Counted from the stretch's first letter, positions 45,771 through 59,577 are shown. The stretch: DNA of 64,000 nt from Paracoccaceae bacterium (GCA_028875855.1 JAGWVA010000001.1:1-64000), one strand, 5' to 3'. Numbers and translations: made by a program. The notes: generated by a model from the letters alone, not told the origin.

Positions 45771-46355
45771 ATGCAAGGACTGCTGAAACTATCCCGATGG
45801 ATCGACGCGACGACGGAGGCGATCGGGAAGTCGGTCGCCTGGCTCATTCTCGTGTCGATCCTCGTCAGCGCCGTGAATGCGACCGTGCGCAAGGTCTTCG
45901 ACGTGTCGTCGAACGCCTGGCTGGAACTGCAATGGTATCTTTACGGGGCGGCGTTCCTGCTCGCCTCGGCCAATACGCTGCGCCACAATGAACATATCCG
46001 CATCGACATCGTCTATGGTGCGCTGAGCCGTCGCACGCAGCACTGGATCGACCTTCTGGGCCATCTGCTGTTCCTGATGCCCTTCGTGCTGCTGATGGAC
46101 AGCTACTTCGTCCCCTGGGTCACCAAGAGCTTCCTGAGCCAGGAGATGTCCACCAACGCGGGCGGCCTGATCCTGTGGCCGGCCAAAGCCATGCTTCTGG
46201 TGGGCTTCCTGCTGCTGACCATTCAGGGCTTCTCTGAAATCATCAAGAAAATCGCCATCATGCGGGGCCTCATGGACGATCCGACCCCCTTCGTCTCCTC
46301 TCACGCCTCCGCTGAACTGGAAGGCGAGGCACTGGCAGGGGAGCTCAAGCAATGA
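45771..46355 (+). CDS. dctQ: TRAP transporter small permease (DctQ)
   Basis: A 194-residue membrane protein with four hydrophobic helices (WLILVSILVSAVNATVRKVF, LQWYLYGAAFLLASA, LLGHLLFLMPFVLLMDSYF, AMLLVGFLLLTIQGFSEI). It is the small subunit of a sodium-coupled TRAP uptake system. The conserved LELQWYLYGAAFLLASANTL stretch near residue 52 and NEHIRIDIVYG near 76 are family marks. It overlaps dctM by four bases. Confidence 0.93.
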   Translation: MQGLLKLSRWIDATTEAIGKSVAWLILVSILVSAVNATVRKVFDVSSNAWLELQWYLYGAAFLLASANTLRHNEHIRIDIVYGALSRRTQHWIDLLGHLLFLMPFVLLMDSYFVPWVTKSFLSQEMSTNAGGLILWPAKAMLLVGFLLLTIQGFSEIIKKIAIMRGLMDDPTPFVSSHASAELEGEALAGELKQ

Positions 46356-48043
46356 TCGAGTTGATCGCCCAGAACATGGCGCCGATCATGTTCCTGTCGC
46401 TGATGGTCTTCCTGCTCATCGGCTATCCGGTCGCCTTCTCGCTGGCCGCCAACGGCCTTGTGTTCTTCGTCATCGGGGTGATCCTCGGGCCGCATTCCTC
46501 GGGCACGATCACGCTGGACTGGCCGCTGCTTTATGCGCTGCCCGAACGCTTCTGGGGCGTGATGTCGAACGAGACGTTGCTGGCCATCCCCTTCTTTACC
46601 TTCATGGGGATCGTGCTGGAACGCTCGGGCATGGCCGAGGACCTGCTGGAAACCATCGGCCAGCTTTTCGGGCCGGTGCGCGGCGGCCTTGCCTATGCGG
46701 TGATCGTGGTGGGTGCGCTGCTTGCGGCCACGACCGGCGTCGTCGCGGCCTCGGTCATCGCGATGGGGCTGATCTCGCTGCCGATCATGCTGCGGTATGG
46801 CTATGACCGGCGTGTGGCCTCAGGCGTCATCGCGGCGTCGGGGACGCTCGCGCAGATCATCCCGCCCTCGCTCGTGCTGATCGTGCTGGCCGACCAGCTC
46901 GGCCGGTCGGTGGGCGACATGTATAAAGGCGCGATGGTCCCGGGCCTGATCCTGACGGGGATCTACCTGGGCTATGTGCTGGTGCTGTCGATCTTCAAAC
47001 CCTCGATGGTGCCCGCGCTCCCGAAAGAGGCGCGCACGCTCGGATCGGGGGTCATGTCGCTCTTAGCGGCGCTGGCCATCGGCTTTGCCATCTTCTGGTT
47101 CGCCTCGGGCGCGATGCTGAAGACGCATGGCGACAATGCCGACATCCTGGCCGCGGCCCTTGCCATCGCCGTGACCTACGTGATGGCGCTTCTGGACCGC
47201 ACGCTGAAGATCAACCTGATGAGCAACCTTGCCCGGCAGGTGATCGTCGTGCTGATCCCGCCGCTCGCGCTGATCTTCCTCGTGCTCGGGACGATCTTCC
47301 TGGGCATCGCCACCCCCACCGAGGGCGGCGCGATGGGGGCCGTCGGCGCGCTGATCCTTGCCGCGATGAAGGGCCGGCTGAGCATGACGGTGATCCGGCA
47401 GGCGCTGGCCTCGACCACGCGGCTGTCGTCCTTCGTGATGTTCATCCTGCTGGGCGCGCGGGTCTTCTCGCTCACCTTCTACGGGGTAAACGGGCAGATC
47501 TGGGTCGAGCACCTGCTGACCTCGCTGCCGGGCGGCCAGCTGGGCTTCCTGATCATGGTGTCGCTGCTGGTCTTCGTGCTGGCCTTCTTCCTGGATTTCT
47601 TCGAACTGGCCTTCATCATCATCCCCCTTCTGGCGCCCGCCGCCGAGAAGCTGGGGATCGACCTGATCTGGTTCGGCGTGATCCTTGGGGTGAACATGCA
47701 GACCAGCTTCATGCACCCGCCGTTCGGCTTCTCGCTGTTCTACCTGCGGTCGGTGGCGCCCAAGGTGCCCTATGAAGACCGCGTGACCGGCAAGATGATG
47801 GAGCCGGTGAAGACCAGCCAGATCTACTGGGGCGCCATTCCCTTCGTCGGCATCCAGATCGTGATGGTCGTGATCGTGATGGCCTTCCCCGGCATGGTGC
47901 TGCGCTACAAGGGACCGCCGGTCGATGTGAAGAACGTCAAGATCGTCGTGCCCGGCATCGGCGGAGGCCTTGATGGAGGCCTGGGCGGCGGGCTGGGGGG
48001 TGGCCTCGGCGGCGGCCTTGGTGCGCCGAAGTTCGGGAACTGA
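46352..48043 (+). CDS. dctM: TRAP transporter large permease (DctM) with Gly-rich tail
   Basis: A 563-residue transporter subunit, longer than the usual about 430 residues because of long loops, as seen in 4TM-plus-extension DctM types. Family marks are IPFFTFMGIVLERSGMAEDLL near residue 92, ASGTLAQIIPPSLVLIVL near 166, GIATPTEGGAMGAVGALI near 323 and HPPFGFSLFYLRSVAP near 453. The last about 28 residues are a glycine-leucine repeat (GGGLDGGLGGGLGGGLGGGL), unusual for a permease. The SBP gene dctP lies on the opposite strand 1 kb downstream. Confidence 0.94.
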   Translation: MIELIAQNMAPIMFLSLMVFLLIGYPVAFSLAANGLVFFVIGVILGPHSSGTITLDWPLLYALPERFWGVMSNETLLAIPFFTFMGIVLERSGMAEDLLETIGQLFGPVRGGLAYAVIVVGALLAATTGVVAASVIAMGLISLPIMLRYGYDRRVASGVIAASGTLAQIIPPSLVLIVLADQLGRSVGDMYKGAMVPGLILTGIYLGYVLVLSIFKPSMVPALPKEARTLGSGVMSLLAALAIGFAIFWFASGAMLKTHGDNADILAAALAIAVTYVMALLDRTLKINLMSNLARQVIVVLIPPLALIFLVLGTIFLGIATPTEGGAMGAVGALILAAMKGRLSMTVIRQALASTTRLSSFVMFILLGARVFSLTFYGVNGQIWVEHLLTSLPGGQLGFLIMVSLLVFVLAFFLDFFELAFIIIPLLAPAAEKLGIDLIWFGVILGVNMQTSFMHPPFGFSLFYLRSVAPKVPYEDRVTGKMMEPVKTSQIYWGAIPFVGIQIVMVVIVMAFPGMVLRYKGPPVDVKNVKIVVPGIGGGLDGGLGGGLGGGLGGGLGAPKFGN

Positions 48044-48048
48044 ACCGG

Positions 48049-48070
48049 GGGCGCCGTGATGGCGCCCTTT
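48049..48070 (+). terminator. Intrinsic terminator of dctQM
   Basis: A perfect 7-bp stem, GGGCGCC with GGCGCCC (48049-48055 with 48061-48067), a 5-base loop, then TTTCC, six bases after the dctM stop. Confidence 0.75.
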
Positions 48071-48179
48071 CCTCTCCAACTCCCTGCCGTTTGCCTTGAC
48101 GGTCAAAGGCTCATACATTCCGTTCGGCCGATGTGCGGGCACGGACCTAAGGCGACAAATGTTGCGCGGCTTGAAAAAG

Positions 48180-48192
48180 CACCATAATGGTG
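48180..48192. promoter_or_regulatory. Operator palindrome of the mqsRA module
   Basis: CACCAT-A-ATGGTG is a perfect 13-bp palindrome that contains the CATAAT -10-like element (48183-48188), five bases before the mqsR start codon. Autorepression by the antitoxin is the simplest reading. Confidence 0.65.
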
Positions 48193-48196
48193 TTAC

Positions 48197-48496
48197 ATGA
48201 CGGACAAGCGCAGGCCAACCTATGACTTGAGCGCGATCCAGCGCGCCGCGGCGACAATGACCATGACGCGCGCGGCCTTGATCGGCGCGGCCGAGATGGG
48301 CATGACGCGCGCCGACATGGAAGCGACGATCCGCCGCCTGCGACGCAGGGATTTTTACAAGTCGATGACAACACACGGCGACAAACATGTCTGGATGGAT
48401 GTCTACCATGGCCATGCCGATGGCTATGACATCTACATAAAGTTCGTTCAGGATACCGTGGCCGAATTTGTCTGCACGTCGTTCAAGGAGAAATGA
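48197..48496 (+). CDS. MqsR-type toxin (mRNA interferase) of a type II system
   Basis: A 99-residue protein similar to MqsR family toxins, RelE-fold ribonucleases that cleave mRNA. Recognisable parts are KRRPTYDLSAIQRAAA near residue 4, MGMTRADMEATIRRLRRRDFYKSMTTH near 34 and the C-terminal YDIYIKFVQDTVAEFVCTSFKEK. The Lys, Tyr and Arg residues expected in the active site are present in these segments. It overlaps the antitoxin gene by four bases, with toxin first, as in mqsRA. Confidence 0.85.
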   Translation: MTDKRRPTYDLSAIQRAAATMTMTRAALIGAAEMGMTRADMEATIRRLRRRDFYKSMTTHGDKHVWMDVYHGHADGYDIYIKFVQDTVAEFVCTSFKEK

Positions 48497-48939
48497 CCAT
48501 GAAGACAGTACAGGGAAGCCGTCTTCACCCGGAAACCGGGCAGGAACTCGTGCGTGGCGTGAGAGAGATGACGATCAAGTACAAGGGCCTTGCGAAGACC
48601 ATCGAGATGCCGGGTTGGTATGCCCCGGACGATGCAACCGGCGAGAACGGGTTGCATGATGCGCGCGACATGCGCGTGTCTGACCGGGCGCTTGTCGAAC
48701 TCAAGGCCAAGGTCAACGGGCTTCTGGCGCCGGATGAAATCCGCGGGATCCGCAAACGTTTGAAGTTGACGCAGAAAAGGGCCGGGGCGCTCATCGGTGG
48801 CGGTCCCAATGCGTTTCAAAAGTACGAAGTCGGAGAAGTGATGATCAGCAAGCCGGCGGATACGGCGCTGCGTCTTCTTGCCAAGGATCCCCAAAGGCTG
48901 AACGAACTCGTTGAGATCAGAGAGCACGACGCCGCATGA
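48493..48939 (+). CDS. MqsA-type antitoxin with C-terminal HTH, lacking zinc cysteines
   Basis: A 148-residue antitoxin. The N-terminal half (HPETGQELVRGVREMTIKYK) corresponds to the MqsA toxin-binding domain. The C-terminal half is an HTH-XRE DNA-binding domain (IRGIRKRLKLTQKRAGALIG, GGPNAFQKYEVGEV near residues 80-112). E. coli MqsA holds a zinc ion with four cysteines; this protein has no cysteine at all, so the N-domain must be zinc-free. Members of this variant occur elsewhere. It would bind the palindrome at 48180. Confidence 0.83.
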   Translation: MTMKTVQGSRLHPETGQELVRGVREMTIKYKGLAKTIEMPGWYAPDDATGENGLHDARDMRVSDRALVELKAKVNGLLAPDEIRGIRKRLKLTQKRAGALIGGGPNAFQKYEVGEVMISKPADTALRLLAKDPQRLNELVEIREHDAA

Positions 48940-49021
48940 AGCGGCGCTGCCTGCGCCTTGTCCCCCGGCAGATCATGCGGCCGGGCGGAATGGCCCCATG
49001 AGAGGCCCCCCCGAAATGCCA

Positions 49022-49053
49022 AAGGCCCCGGATCGCTCCGGGGCCTTCGTTTT
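49022..49053. terminator. Bidirectional terminator between mqsA and dctP
   Basis: AAGGCCCCGGA-TCGC-TCCGGGGCCTT is a perfect 11-bp hairpin (49022-49032 with 49037-49047) with CGTTTTCG on the right and AAA on the left. Confidence 0.88.
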
Positions 49054-49068
49054 CGTCTTGCGGACAGC

Positions 49069-53733
<4,665 letters not shown>

Positions 53734-53758
53734 TCACGCCTTTGAAGACGCGCGGCGC

Positions 53759-54589
53759 TTAGCCGAAGCGGCCGGTCACGTAGTCGTTGGTGCGCTGCTG
53801 CGTGGGGGCGGTGAAGATCTTCTCGGTCTTGTCGAACTCGATCAGCTCGCCCAGATACATGAAGGCCGTGTAAAGCGAGGTCCGCGCCGCCTGCTGCATG
53901 TTGTGGGTCACGATGGCGATGCAATACTGCTTGCCAAGGTTGATGATCAGGTCTTCCACCTTCGCCGTCGAGATCGGGTCCAGCGCCGATGCCGGTTCGT
54001 CGAGCAGCAGCACCTCGGGCTTCACGGCGACCGCGCGCGCGATGCACAGCCGCTGCTGCTGACCGCCCGAGAGGCCAAGGCCCGACTGGTGCAGCTTGTC
54101 CTTCACCTCGTCCCAGAGCGCGGTTTCCCGCAGCGCCTGTTCGACGCGGTTGTTCATCTCGGCCTTCGACACCTTTTCGTAAAGCCGGATGCCGAAGGCG
54201 ATGTTTTCGTAGATCGACATCGGGAAGGGCGTGGGCTTCTGGAACACCATCCCGATCTTCGAGCGCAGCCGGTTCAGATCCTCGCCCTTGGCAAGGATGT
54301 TGCGGCCGTCCAGAAGAACCTCTCCGGTCGCTTCCTGCCCGGGGTAAAGGTCATACATCCGGTTGAAGACGCGCAGCAGCGTGGACTTGCCGCAGCCCGA
54401 GGGGCCGATGAAGGCGGTCACGGTCTTGTCGCGCAGGACCATGTTGACGCCCTTGAGAACCTCGTTGCCGCCGGACTGGTATTTGAAGCGCAGGTCCTTG
54501 ACCTCGATCTTCACCGGCCGGTCGGCCTCGCCCCGGATGAAGCCGGTCGACTGCGCGGGCATCGACAGCTGGGATGCGGTGTCGGGCAT
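53759..54589 (-). CDS. pstB: Phosphate ABC transporter ATP-binding protein
   Basis: A 276-residue ATPase of the high-affinity phosphate importer. Walker A is [14 protein letters not shown] near residue 64, the Q-loop [11 protein letters not shown] near 116, ABC signature [17 protein letters not shown] near 170, Walker [14 protein letters not shown] near 191 and the switch His in [17 protein letters not shown] 54589 has AGAGGG eight bases upstream; an ATG two codons earlier is closer to it. Last gene of the pst row. No phoU follows. Confidence 0.97.
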   Translation of the reverse strand: MPDTASQLSMPAQSTGFIRGEADRPVKIEVKDLRFKYQSGGNEVLKGVNMVLRDKTVTAFIGPSGCGKSTLLRVFNRMYDLYPGQEATGEVLLDGRNILAKGEDLNRLRSKIGMVFQKPTPFPMSIYENIAFGIRLYEKVSKAEMNNRVEQALRETALWDEVKDKLHQSGLGLSGGQQQRLCIARAVAVKPEVLLLDEPASALDPISTAKVEDLIINLGKQYCIAIVTHNMQQAARTSLYTAFMYLGELIEFDKTEKIFTAPTQQRTNDYVTGRFG

Positions 54590-54606
54590 GTTCATATCCC
54601 TCTCCT

Positions 54607-55443
54607 TCAGGACGAGCGGCGCCCGGCAAGGCTGCGGGCGATGATGTTGAGGGCGAGGATCGCCACGGTAATGATGAGCGCGCCGCCCCAGGCGAGGCGC
54701 TGCCAGTCATCGTAGGGGCTCATGGCGAACTGGAAGATCACCACGGGCAGGTTGGCCATCGGCGCGTTCATATCGGTGGACCAATACTGGTTGTTGAGCG
54801 ACGTGAACAGCAAAGGCGCCGTCTCGCCCGAGACACGGGCGACGGCAAGCAGAACGCCGGTCAGGATACCCGAGCGGGCCGAGCGGTAGATGACGAAGGT
54901 CATCGTCTTCCAGCGCGGCGCGCCAAGCGCGGCAGAGGCCTCGCGCAGGGAATTGGGCACCAAAGCCAGCATGTCCTGCGTCGTGCGGTTGATGACGGGA
55001 AGCGCGATCACGGCCAGCGCCACCGCGCCCGCCCAGGCCGAGAAATGGCCCTGCGGCACGACGATGATGGCGTAGATGAACAGGCCGATGATGATCGAGG
55101 GCGCCGACAGAAGAACGTCGTTGATGAACTTCGCCGCCTCGCCGATCTTCGATCCGCGCGCGTATTCAGACAGGTAGGTGCCGGCCAGGATGCCGACCGG
55201 CGTGGCGATCAGGATCGACACGACCGTCATCGCCAGCGAGCCGAAGATCGCATTGGCAAGCCCGCCGTTCGATCCGGGCGGCGGCGTCATCTGCGTGAAG
55301 ATCGACGGCCGGATCGCGGGCAGGCCCGTGGACAGAAGCGACCACAGGATCGCGCCAAGGAAGAACAGGCCGAAGGCCGTCGCCCCGATCGAGAGCGCGA
55401 TGGCGATGCGGTTGCGCCGGTAGCGGCGGGAAGCGATGGACAT
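54607..55443 (-). CDS. pstA: Phosphate ABC transporter permease PstA
   Basis: A 278-residue inner-membrane permease with about six helices. The binding-protein-dependent transport EAA-like loop is [23 protein letters not shown] near residue 176. [27 protein letters not shown] forms the N-terminus and first helix. It partners PstC and lies 10 bases downstream of it; pstB begins 17 bases downstream. Confidence 0.96.
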   Translation of the reverse strand: MSIASRRYRRNRIAIALSIGATAFGLFFLGAILWSLLSTGLPAIRPSIFTQMTPPPGSNGGLANAIFGSLAMTVVSILIATPVGILAGTYLSEYARGSKIGEAAKFINDVLLSAPSIIIGLFIYAIIVVPQGHFSAWAGAVALAVIALPVINRTTQDMLALVPNSLREASAALGAPRWKTMTFVIYRSARSGILTGVLLAVARVSGETAPLLFTSLNNQYWSTDMNAPMANLPVVIFQFAMSPYDDWQRLAWGGALIITVAILALNIIARSLAGRRSS

Positions 55444-55453
55444 CGCAGGCTCC

Positions 55454-56434
55454 TCAGAAGGTTTCCGTCCGCCCGATCAGCCACTTCGCCAGTGCAAGCA
55501 CGGTGAAGGTGATCAGGAAGAGGATCAGGCCAAGGGCGATCAGGCTCGCGGTATAGATGCCCGTCGTCGCCTCGGCGAATTCGTTCGCGATCGAGGCCGA
55601 GATCGTCGTGGCCGGCGACAGCAGCGAAGCGGTGACCTTGTGCGCGTTGCCGATCACGAAGGTCACGGCCATCGTCTCGCCAAGGGCGCGGCCAAGGCCC
55701 AGCATGATGCCGCCCACAAGGCCAAGACGGGTGTAGGGGATGATGATGTAGCGCACGACTTCCCAGGTCGTCATGCCCATGCCATAGGCGCTTTCGCGCA
55801 GCATGACGGGCACCGTGTTGAACACGTCGCGGGTGACCGAGGTGATGAAGGGAAGGATCATCACCGCCAGCACAAGCCCCGCAGTCAGAAGCCCGATGCC
55901 GTAGGGCGCGCCGGAAAAGAGCGCGCCGATGATCGGCAGATCGCCCAAGGTGTTGATCAGGAACGGCTGCACGACGCTTTGCATGATCGGCGCCAGCACG
56001 AAGAAGCCCCAGAGCCCGTAGATGATCGACGGGATGCCCGCCAGAAGCTCGATCGCGACGCCGATCGGGCGGCGCAGGCGCTTGGGGCAGATCTCGGTCA
56101 GGAAGATCGCGATGCCGAAGCTGATGGGGACGCCGATGACCATCGCCACGGCCGAGGTGACAAGCGTGCCGAAGATCGGGGCCGCGGCACCGAAGATGTC
56201 CTTTGCTGGGCTCCAGCGTTCGTTCCAGATGAAGGGAAGGCCGAATTTCTGAAAGGCGGGAAGCGCGTCATAGGCCAGCGAGATCATCACGCCCATGAGC
56301 ACTGCCACGACCAGCGTGGCAGCCCCCCATGTCAGGCCAAGGAACAGGCGGTCCTGCCGCCGCATCCTGCGCGAAATCGCCTCGTAATCCTGCGATCCGG
56401 CCAACGTGGCCTTGGCGTCGGTCGAAATCGTCAT
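55454..56434 (-). CDS. pstC: Phosphate ABC transporter permease PstC
   Basis: A 326-residue inner-membrane permease with six or seven helices. The EAA-like loop is [22 protein letters not shown] near residue 211, and [20 protein letters not shown] near 134 is a strong PstC mark. Conserved Arg and Glu residues of the phosphate path are in these segments. Separated from pstS by a strong hairpin, which can lower permease expression relative to the binding protein. Confidence 0.96.
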   Translation of the reverse strand: MTISTDAKATLAGSQDYEAISRRMRRQDRLFLGLTWGAATLVVAVLMGVMISLAYDALPAFQKFGLPFIWNERWSPAKDIFGAAAPIFGTLVTSAVAMVIGVPISFGIAIFLTEICPKRLRRPIGVAIELLAGIPSIIYGLWGFFVLAPIMQSVVQPFLINTLGDLPIIGALFSGAPYGIGLLTAGLVLAVMILPFITSVTRDVFNTVPVMLRESAYGMGMTTWEVVRYIIIPYTRLGLVGGIMLGLGRALGETMAVTFVIGNAHKVTASLLSPATTISASIANEFAEATTGIYTASLIALGLILFLITFTVLALAKWLIGRTETF

Positions 56435-56467
56435 GGGCGCCGTCTCCTTGCGGCCTTATCTCATGAA

Positions 56468-56499
56468 TTGGACGGGCAAGGATAGCCCTGCCCGTCCAA
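56468..56499 (-). other. Strong hairpin between pstS and pstC
   Basis: TTGGACGGGCA pairs perfectly with TGCCCGTCCAA (56468-56478 with 56489-56499) around a 10-base loop. Without a T run on the coding strand it looks like an mRNA-stability or partial-termination element that favours pstS over pstCAB. Confidence 0.7.
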
Positions 56500-56520
56500 A
56501 AATCATCCCGGAGGGCGGGA

Positions 56521-57570
56521 TTACTTCGCCATGTAGACCGGCTTGCCGTCGTGCTGGATCTTCGACCAGGAGGCTTCGATCAGCTTCACGACGTTGTCGG
56601 GGATCGCGACATAGTCAAGCGCCTTGGCTTGCGGCTTGCCGTTGGCATAGGCCCAGGCCATGAACTTCAGCGCGGCGGCCGAGGCGGCCGGGTCCTGCGG
56701 GTTGGTGTGCGTGATGACCCAGGTCGAGGCCGCGATCGGCCAGGACTTGGCGCCCGGCTGGTCGGTGATGATCACGTGGAAGTTCTTCGAACCGGCCCAG
56801 TCGGCGTTGGCCGCGGCCGAGGCGAAGGTTTCCAGCGACGGCGACACGATCTTGCCGTCCTTGTTGATCATCTTGGAATAGCCCAGCTTGTTCTGGATCA
56901 CGTAGGCGTATTCGTTGTAGCCGATCGCGCCAGCGGTCTGCTTGACGGTGTTGGCAACGCCTTCCGAACCCTTCGCACCAAGGCCGACGGGCCATTCAAC
57001 GGCGGTGTCCGAACCGATCTTGTCGGCCCATTCCTTCGAGATCTTCGACAGGTAGTTGGTGAAGTTGAAGGTCGTGCCCGACCCGTCCGAGCGGTGGACC
57101 ACGACGATCGGCTCGTTCGGAAGCTTCAGACCCTTGTTCAGCGCCTGGATGGCCGGATCGTTCCACTTGGTGATCTTGCCCATGTAGATTTCTTCGACGG
57201 TCTTGCCGTCAAGGACCATCTCGCCCGGCTTCACGCCCTTGACGTTGTACATCATGACGATGCCGCCCGAGATCATCGGGAACTGGATCATGCCGTGGTC
57301 GGCCAGATACTTGTCGTCCAGCGGCTTGTCCGAGGCGCCGAAGGTCACGGTCTTGGCGGTCACCTGCTTGATGCCGCCGCCCGAGCCGATCGACTGGTAG
57401 TTCAGGCCGATGCCGGTGGCTTTCTTGTAAGCTTCGCCCCATTTGGCGAACACGGGGTAAATGAAGCTCGAGCCGGCGCCCGAGATGTCGGCGGCGGCGG
57501 CGGCACCGGCCATCGAGAGGCCAAAGGCGACGGCAGCAGCGCCGAGGGTGATGGATTTCATGAAGCTCAC
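56521..57570 (-). CDS. pstS: Phosphate ABC transporter substrate-binding protein PstS
   Basis: A 349-residue periplasmic phosphate-binding protein. The signal peptide is [24 protein letters not shown]. The mature protein begins [16 protein letters not shown], the phosphate-site start, with GSGGGIKQV near residue 68, [10 protein letters not shown] near 80 and [18 protein letters not shown] near 162. GTG 57570 is chosen because GGGAG lies seven bases upstream; ATG 57561 is three codons later. It heads pstSCAB under Pho boxes. Confidence 0.96.
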   Translation of the reverse strand: MSFMKSITLGAAAVAFGLSMAGAAAAADISGAGSSFIYPVFAKWGEAYKKATGIGLNYQSIGSGGGIKQVTAKTVTFGASDKPLDDKYLADHGMIQFPMISGGIVMMYNVKGVKPGEMVLDGKTVEEIYMGKITKWNDPAIQALNKGLKLPNEPIVVVHRSDGSGTTFNFTNYLSKISKEWADKIGSDTAVEWPVGLGAKGSEGVANTVKQTAGAIGYNEYAYVIQNKLGYSKMINKDGKIVSPSLETFASAAANADWAGSKNFHVIITDQPGAKSWPIAASTWVITHTNPQDPAASAAALKFMAWAYANGKPQAKALDYVAIPDNVVKLIEASWSKIQHDGKPVYMAK

Positions 57571-57651
57571 GGCAGTTCTCCCGGAACAAGACATTTCGTT
57601 CGGCCTCCACGCCAGAACGATGCGGAGACGGCGCCGACATAGCCGCGGGAT

Positions 57652-57690
57652 GTGACAGACGCATGACAGTTCTGTCACAATAACTGTCAC
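57652..57690. promoter_or_regulatory. Pho boxes upstream of pstS
   Basis: On the minus strand CTGTCAT-GCGT-CTGTCAC (57669-57652) is a good Pho box: two 7-base PhoB half-sites at an 11-base period. On the plus strand CTGTCAC occurs at 57672 and 57684 with a 12-base period, one more than standard. All lie 80-120 bases before the pstS start. Confidence 0.85.
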
Positions 57691-58671
57691 ATGCAGCAAA
57701 CTCGGGCCCGCAAAACGACCTCAGGCGGTCATTTGGCCGTCCGTGCCCCCCGCCCCGACCGGATCAGCCGCCCTGCCCCGTTGCGGCAAGACAGGGGATT
57801 CGCCCCCCGTGCCGCCACGGGCCGGCCGTGCGGATCGGAGCGGGCGGCGATGCGACATTGGTTGCAGTGAACGATTCTGCAACCTGGACCGCGCGGCGCG
57901 CCAGGCAAGAGGGAAGCGGCCACGGTGCAGGCCGATGACCTTGCCAAGGCCTTGGCCTTGAGGATCATCGGACATCTGCGGCGCATGGCGGTGTCGATGG
58001 CAGTCGCGCGGGGGCCCGGGAAAGCCGCGCGGCGCTGGCCGGCACGGCGTCATCGCCAGACGATCCCCCCGGTCAACGCTCGGGCCTGCCTCGACCGGGA
58101 CAATTCTCAAACGGATCGCGCCTGCAAGCCGCGAGACGTCTGCGGCGCGTCAACTCCCGGCGATGCCATCCGCAGCGACGGTGGGGGGTCGATGAACCCG
58201 CCGATGCGGCAGCGGCGCACGATCTGAACTCGCAGCATCTGTCCGTCGCCTGTGCAAGCCGCAGGATGCGCCTGTCGCGCAGCCCCAAGCCAATGGGTGG
58301 GCCATTGGCCGTCGTGGATTGACCTGCCAACGCCGCGGATTAACCAGCCAAGGGCGCGGGGATGCACGAAAGCACGGGGATTTGCGGTGCTCTGCGGCAG
58401 CGGTGGCAGCCGAACGATGCTCCGTCCCAGACCACCCGGCGAATTTTTCCTTTGCCTGACCGCAGCCCGAGTCCCCGGCATGGTCCTGGCCCTGGTCCTG
58501 GTCCTGGTCCTGGTCCTGGTCCTGGTCCTGGTCCTGGTCCTGGTCCTGCTCCTGGTCCTGGTCCTGAAAGGATTGGAAAATGGCCAATCCGTCAAGGCGC
58601 GTCTGCACGTCGCCCGCCGCAAGCGCCAATCACGCTGGCGACACGAGGCACCGCACACTGTTCGCCGCTCT
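57691..58671. other. Gene-free stretch between pstS and the repeat array
   Basis: About 1 kb with no frame that shows a family, signal or convincing start. It contains short inverted repeats: GGTTGCAG/CTGCAACC at 57860-57884, GCCAAGGCCTTGGC at 57943 and CCAATGG/CCATTGG near 58292. It also holds the hexamer array below. It may be a decayed gene region or hold small RNAs; I cannot tell. Confidence 0.5.
58483..58566 (+). repeat. Hexanucleotide array GTCCTG x14
   Basis: Fourteen tandem 6-base units (84 bases): twelve exact GTCCTG, one GCCCTG (second) and one CTCCTG (twelfth). All frames across it are open and would read Val-Leu, Gly-Pro or, on the minus strand, Asp-Gln or Arg-Thr repeats, but none lies in a recognisable gene. 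Confidence 0.95.
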
Positions 58672-59250
58672 CAGCCACTTCTCTGAGAGCCGCATGCAAG
58701 CGACGCGGCCGACCCGTCACGGCGCCTTCGCGCCGCCGAAGCCGCCCTGCGAGCCTTCGCCCTTTGAGGGGCCGGCGGTGCGTCGCTCACAGCCAATTCT
58801 CTCGCAGCCGCATGCAAGTGACGCGGCCGGCCCGTCGCGGCGCCTTCGCGCCGCCGGAGCCGCCCTGCGAGCCTTCGCCCCTTGAGGGGCCGGCGGTTCG
58901 TCGCTCACAGCCCCTTCTCTCCCAGCCGCAGCCAAGCGACGCGGCCGGCCCGTTACGACGACTTCGCGCCGTCGGAGCCGCCCTGCGAGACTTCGCCACT
59001 TGAGGGGCCGGCAGTTCGTCACTCTCAGCCACTTCTCTCGCAGCCGCATGCAAGCGACGCGGCCGGCCCGTCACGACGACTTCGCGCCGCCGAAGCCGGC
59101 CTGCGAGACTTCGCCCCTTGAGTGGCCGGCGTTTCGTCGCTCACAGCCACTTCTCTACCAACCTCATGGGAGAGACGCGGCCGCCACGTCGCGCCGCCGG
59201 AGCCGGCCTGCGAGACTTCGCCACTTGAGGGGCCGGCGGTGGCGCCGTCT
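58672..59250. repeat. Five tandem 118-bp repeats downstream of tatA
   Basis: Units start at 58672, 58790, 58908, 59026 and 59144, exactly 118 bases apart; the last is truncated to 107 bases and abuts the tatA stop codon. Each begins CAGCCACTTCTCT or a close variant, contains GCATGCAAGCGACGCGGCCG and TTGAGGGGCCGGCGG-type blocks, and most hold CTTCG-CGCCGC-CGAAG, a small hairpin. Since 118 is not a multiple of three the units are not a protein repeat. Confidence 0.93.
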
Positions 59251-59462
59251 CAGACCTTCGCCTTCTCCGGCTCGGGCGTCACGTCACGAGCCGAGGTTGC
59301 CTTCGCCTCCTCGATCTCCTTGCTGCCGTCGCTGATGCCCTTCTTGAAGGCCGTGATGCCCTTGCCGACCTCGCCCATCAGGCTGCTGACCTTGCCGCGC
59401 CCGAAGAGCACCATGACGACCACTGCGATCACCAGCAGGTGGCCAACGCTCAATCCTTCCAT
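59250..59462 (-). CDS. tatA: Twin-arginine translocase subunit TatA
   Basis: A 70-residue Tat pore protein: short periplasmic start (MEGLSVG), one membrane helix (HLLVIAVVVMVLFG), the FGRGKVSSLMGEVGKGI hinge and amphipathic helix, then a charged tail. It moves folded proteins with twin-arginine signals, such as DctP here. tatB and tatC, often neighbours, are not in the window. Its stop codon touches the last unit of the 118-bp array. Confidence 0.92.
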   Translation of the reverse strand: MEGLSVGHLLVIAVVVMVLFGRGKVSSLMGEVGKGITAFKKGISDGSKEIEEAKATSARDVTPEPEKAKV

Positions 59463-59577
59463 TCATCAATCCTCCGGAGGCGGAATGCCCCCTGCTGCTG
59501 CCAGAATGGACCTTTCCGGCCCCGGGAATCAAGCCCGCCAGTCCATTTCAAGCGATCACGATCCCGACCTGGCGCGT

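Noticed and set aside
57925-58227. A 100-codon plus-strand frame in the gene-poor region.
   Set aside because: No ribosome-binding site of note, no domain or signal, and composition like neighbouring non-coding sequence.
58483-58566. Frames through the hexamer array encoding Leu-Val, Gly-Pro or Asp-Gln repeats.
   Set aside because: All frames stay open across a 6-base repeat; none has a convincing start or conserved flanks.
58672-59250. Possible CRISPR array.
   Set aside because: The 118-bp units are directly adjacent with no spacers, the units differ from one another and no cas gene is present.
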